64,000 bases of DNA from JAJXWB01 sp046349215 (lineage in GTDB: Bacteria > Pseudomonadota > Alphaproteobacteria > Rhizobiales > Beijerinckiaceae). Every line of letters starts with the position of its first letter. The stretch's first letter is position 1. Positions 63,413-64,000 of this stretch are shown piece after piece. The position numbers and the translations under genes were made by a program. Below the pieces are notes generated by a model. It saw nothing but the letters and a program-made list of their open reading frames with translations. It did not search any database and was not told the origin of the DNA. Location: the NCBI GenBank assembly GCA_046349215.1, contig JAXMCV010000003.1, positions 558,001-622,000 on the forward strand. The letters run 5' to 3'.

Positions 63413-64000
63413 ATGATCTCGATCTGCATCCTCGCCGCAGCCGCGAGATGGCCAGGCTTCGAGCTGAATCTCGCCCGCATCGCGATCGACGGCGGTCGAG
63501 ATTTCGAGCATCTCGAACTTGCGCGCAACGTCGCACGGCTGGCTCCATTTGCCGTTTTGGTCCTGACATGCGCCGGACTTGTCATGTCCATGAAATCGCG
63601 ACGTTTGCGGACGGCCGAGACCGGAGCCAGAGCCTTCATTCTCCTTACAACATTCGCTCTGGGACCAGGCCTTCTGGTGAACGGATTTCTCAAGTCGCAC
63701 TCTCACCGGCCACGCCCCATCCAGACGATGGAGGTCAGCGGCGTCGGGCAAGACTTCAGGCCCTTCTATGCCTTCGACGGCGGATGTGTCCGGAATTGCT
63801 CGTTCTCGTCGGGCGAAGCAGCCGCCGCGTTCTGGACCGTGACTCCCGCACTTCTGGCGCCACCGGGCTTGCAATTTCCGGCGGTCGCGGCCGCCATGAT
63901 CTTCGGAAGCGCAACCGGCGCTTTGAGAATGCTGGCCGGCGCGCACTTCGTTTCCGACATCGCCTTCTCGGCCTTGGCGATGATCGTACTCGCGTATGTT
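63413..64000 (+). CDS. PAP2-superfamily phosphatase, partial (LpxE-like)
   Basis: The first 196 codons are present; the gene runs off the right edge with no stop. It is a membrane protein with helices near residues 1-10, 45-62, 78-93 and 150-180. The three PAP2 motifs are KSHSHRPRP (K-x6-RP), SFSSGEAAAA in place of PSGH, and RMLAGAHFVSD (R-x5-H-x3-D). The second motif has glutamate where histidine is usual. The family includes lipid A phosphatases and undecaprenyl pyrophosphate phosphatases. The start ATG 63413 is inferred; the region from 63344 to 63412 has no better one. Confidence 0.8.
   Translation, partial: MISICILAAAARWPGFELNLARIAIDGGRDFEHLELARNVARLAPFAVLVLTCAGLVMSMKSRRLRTAETGARAFILLTTFALGPGLLVNGFLKSHSHRPRPIQTMEVSGVGQDFRPFYAFDGGCVRNCSFSSGEAAAAFWTVTPALLAPPGLQFPAVAAAMIFGSATGALRMLAGAHFVSDIAFSALAMIVLAYV

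Overview
The window is a 64 kb stretch of GC-rich, gene-dense bacterial chromosome. The gene order rimP-nusA-ylxR-infB-rbfA-truB-rpsO-pnp, the fabA-fabB-fabI operon, the two-subunit indolepyruvate oxidoreductase with a DUF6537-type extension, malate synthase G and the ligase-associated repair cassette all point to an alphaproteobacterium of the order Hyphomicrobiales (Rhizobiales). A Beijerinckiaceae/Methylocystaceae-like or related lineage is plausible, but I cannot fix the genus from sequence alone. No phage, plasmid, CRISPR, insertion sequence or transposase gene is visible, so this is mostly core chromosome with small accessory pieces.

Layout. 1-4 kb: the 5' end of rpmI, then iorA-iorB, with a GC-rich palindromic repeat inserted in frame in iorB. 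4-10.5 kb: a complete four-gene ligase-associated DNA repair cassette in two divergent translationally coupled pairs (helicase-PdeM leftward, exonuclease-ATP-dependent ligase rightward) with a small exported orphan between them. 10.5-16.4 kb: a sodium:solute symporter-like protein divergent from a LuxR-type response regulator, three small conserved or orphan proteins, pyrD with a coupled DUF952 gene, and a divergent S24/HTH repressor with a well-formed candidate operator. 16.4-27.7 kb: the transcription/translation operon rimP-nusA-ylxR-infB-rbfA-truB, then rpsO-pnp, with leader hairpins before rimP and pnp. The truB-rpsO junction is interrupted by a LysE exporter and an AT-rich secreted orphan on the other strand.

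27.7-34.5 kb: a lipoprotein hydrolase, a 2-hydroxyacid dehydrogenase, an SH3 protein, the fabA-fabB-fabI operon and a Spy-like periplasmic protein. 34.5-42.5 kb: an acyl-CoA catabolic region with an acyl-CoA synthetase, two short-chain dehydrogenases, a coupled acyl-CoA dehydrogenase/phosphotransferase pair, an MFS exporter and an enoyl-CoA hydratase. 43-48.7 kb: recF-recQ-gyrB. 48.8-57 kb: a PfkB kinase, malic enzyme, an epimerase-like protein, queG, a GST and malate synthase G. 57-64 kb: a nitronate monooxygenase, a TetR regulator divergent from a thiolase with a candidate operator between them, an L-2-hydroxyglutarate oxidase-like enzyme, tRNA-Ser(GGA), RidA, MoeB/ThiF, a DsbA-family isomerase, and a PAP2 phosphatase cut by the window edge.

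How the genes work together. The central block makes and matures ribosomes and controls transcript elongation and RNA decay. The fab operon supplies unsaturated and saturated fatty acids. The acyl-CoA region, thiolase, malate synthase and malic enzyme fit growth on fatty or short organic acids through acetyl-CoA and C4 metabolism. Most genes sit in tightly packed units with 4-bp ATGA or GTGA overlaps. Several convergent gene pairs end within 0-3 bp of each other with no terminator hairpin. No intergenic stretch exceeds about 255 bp.
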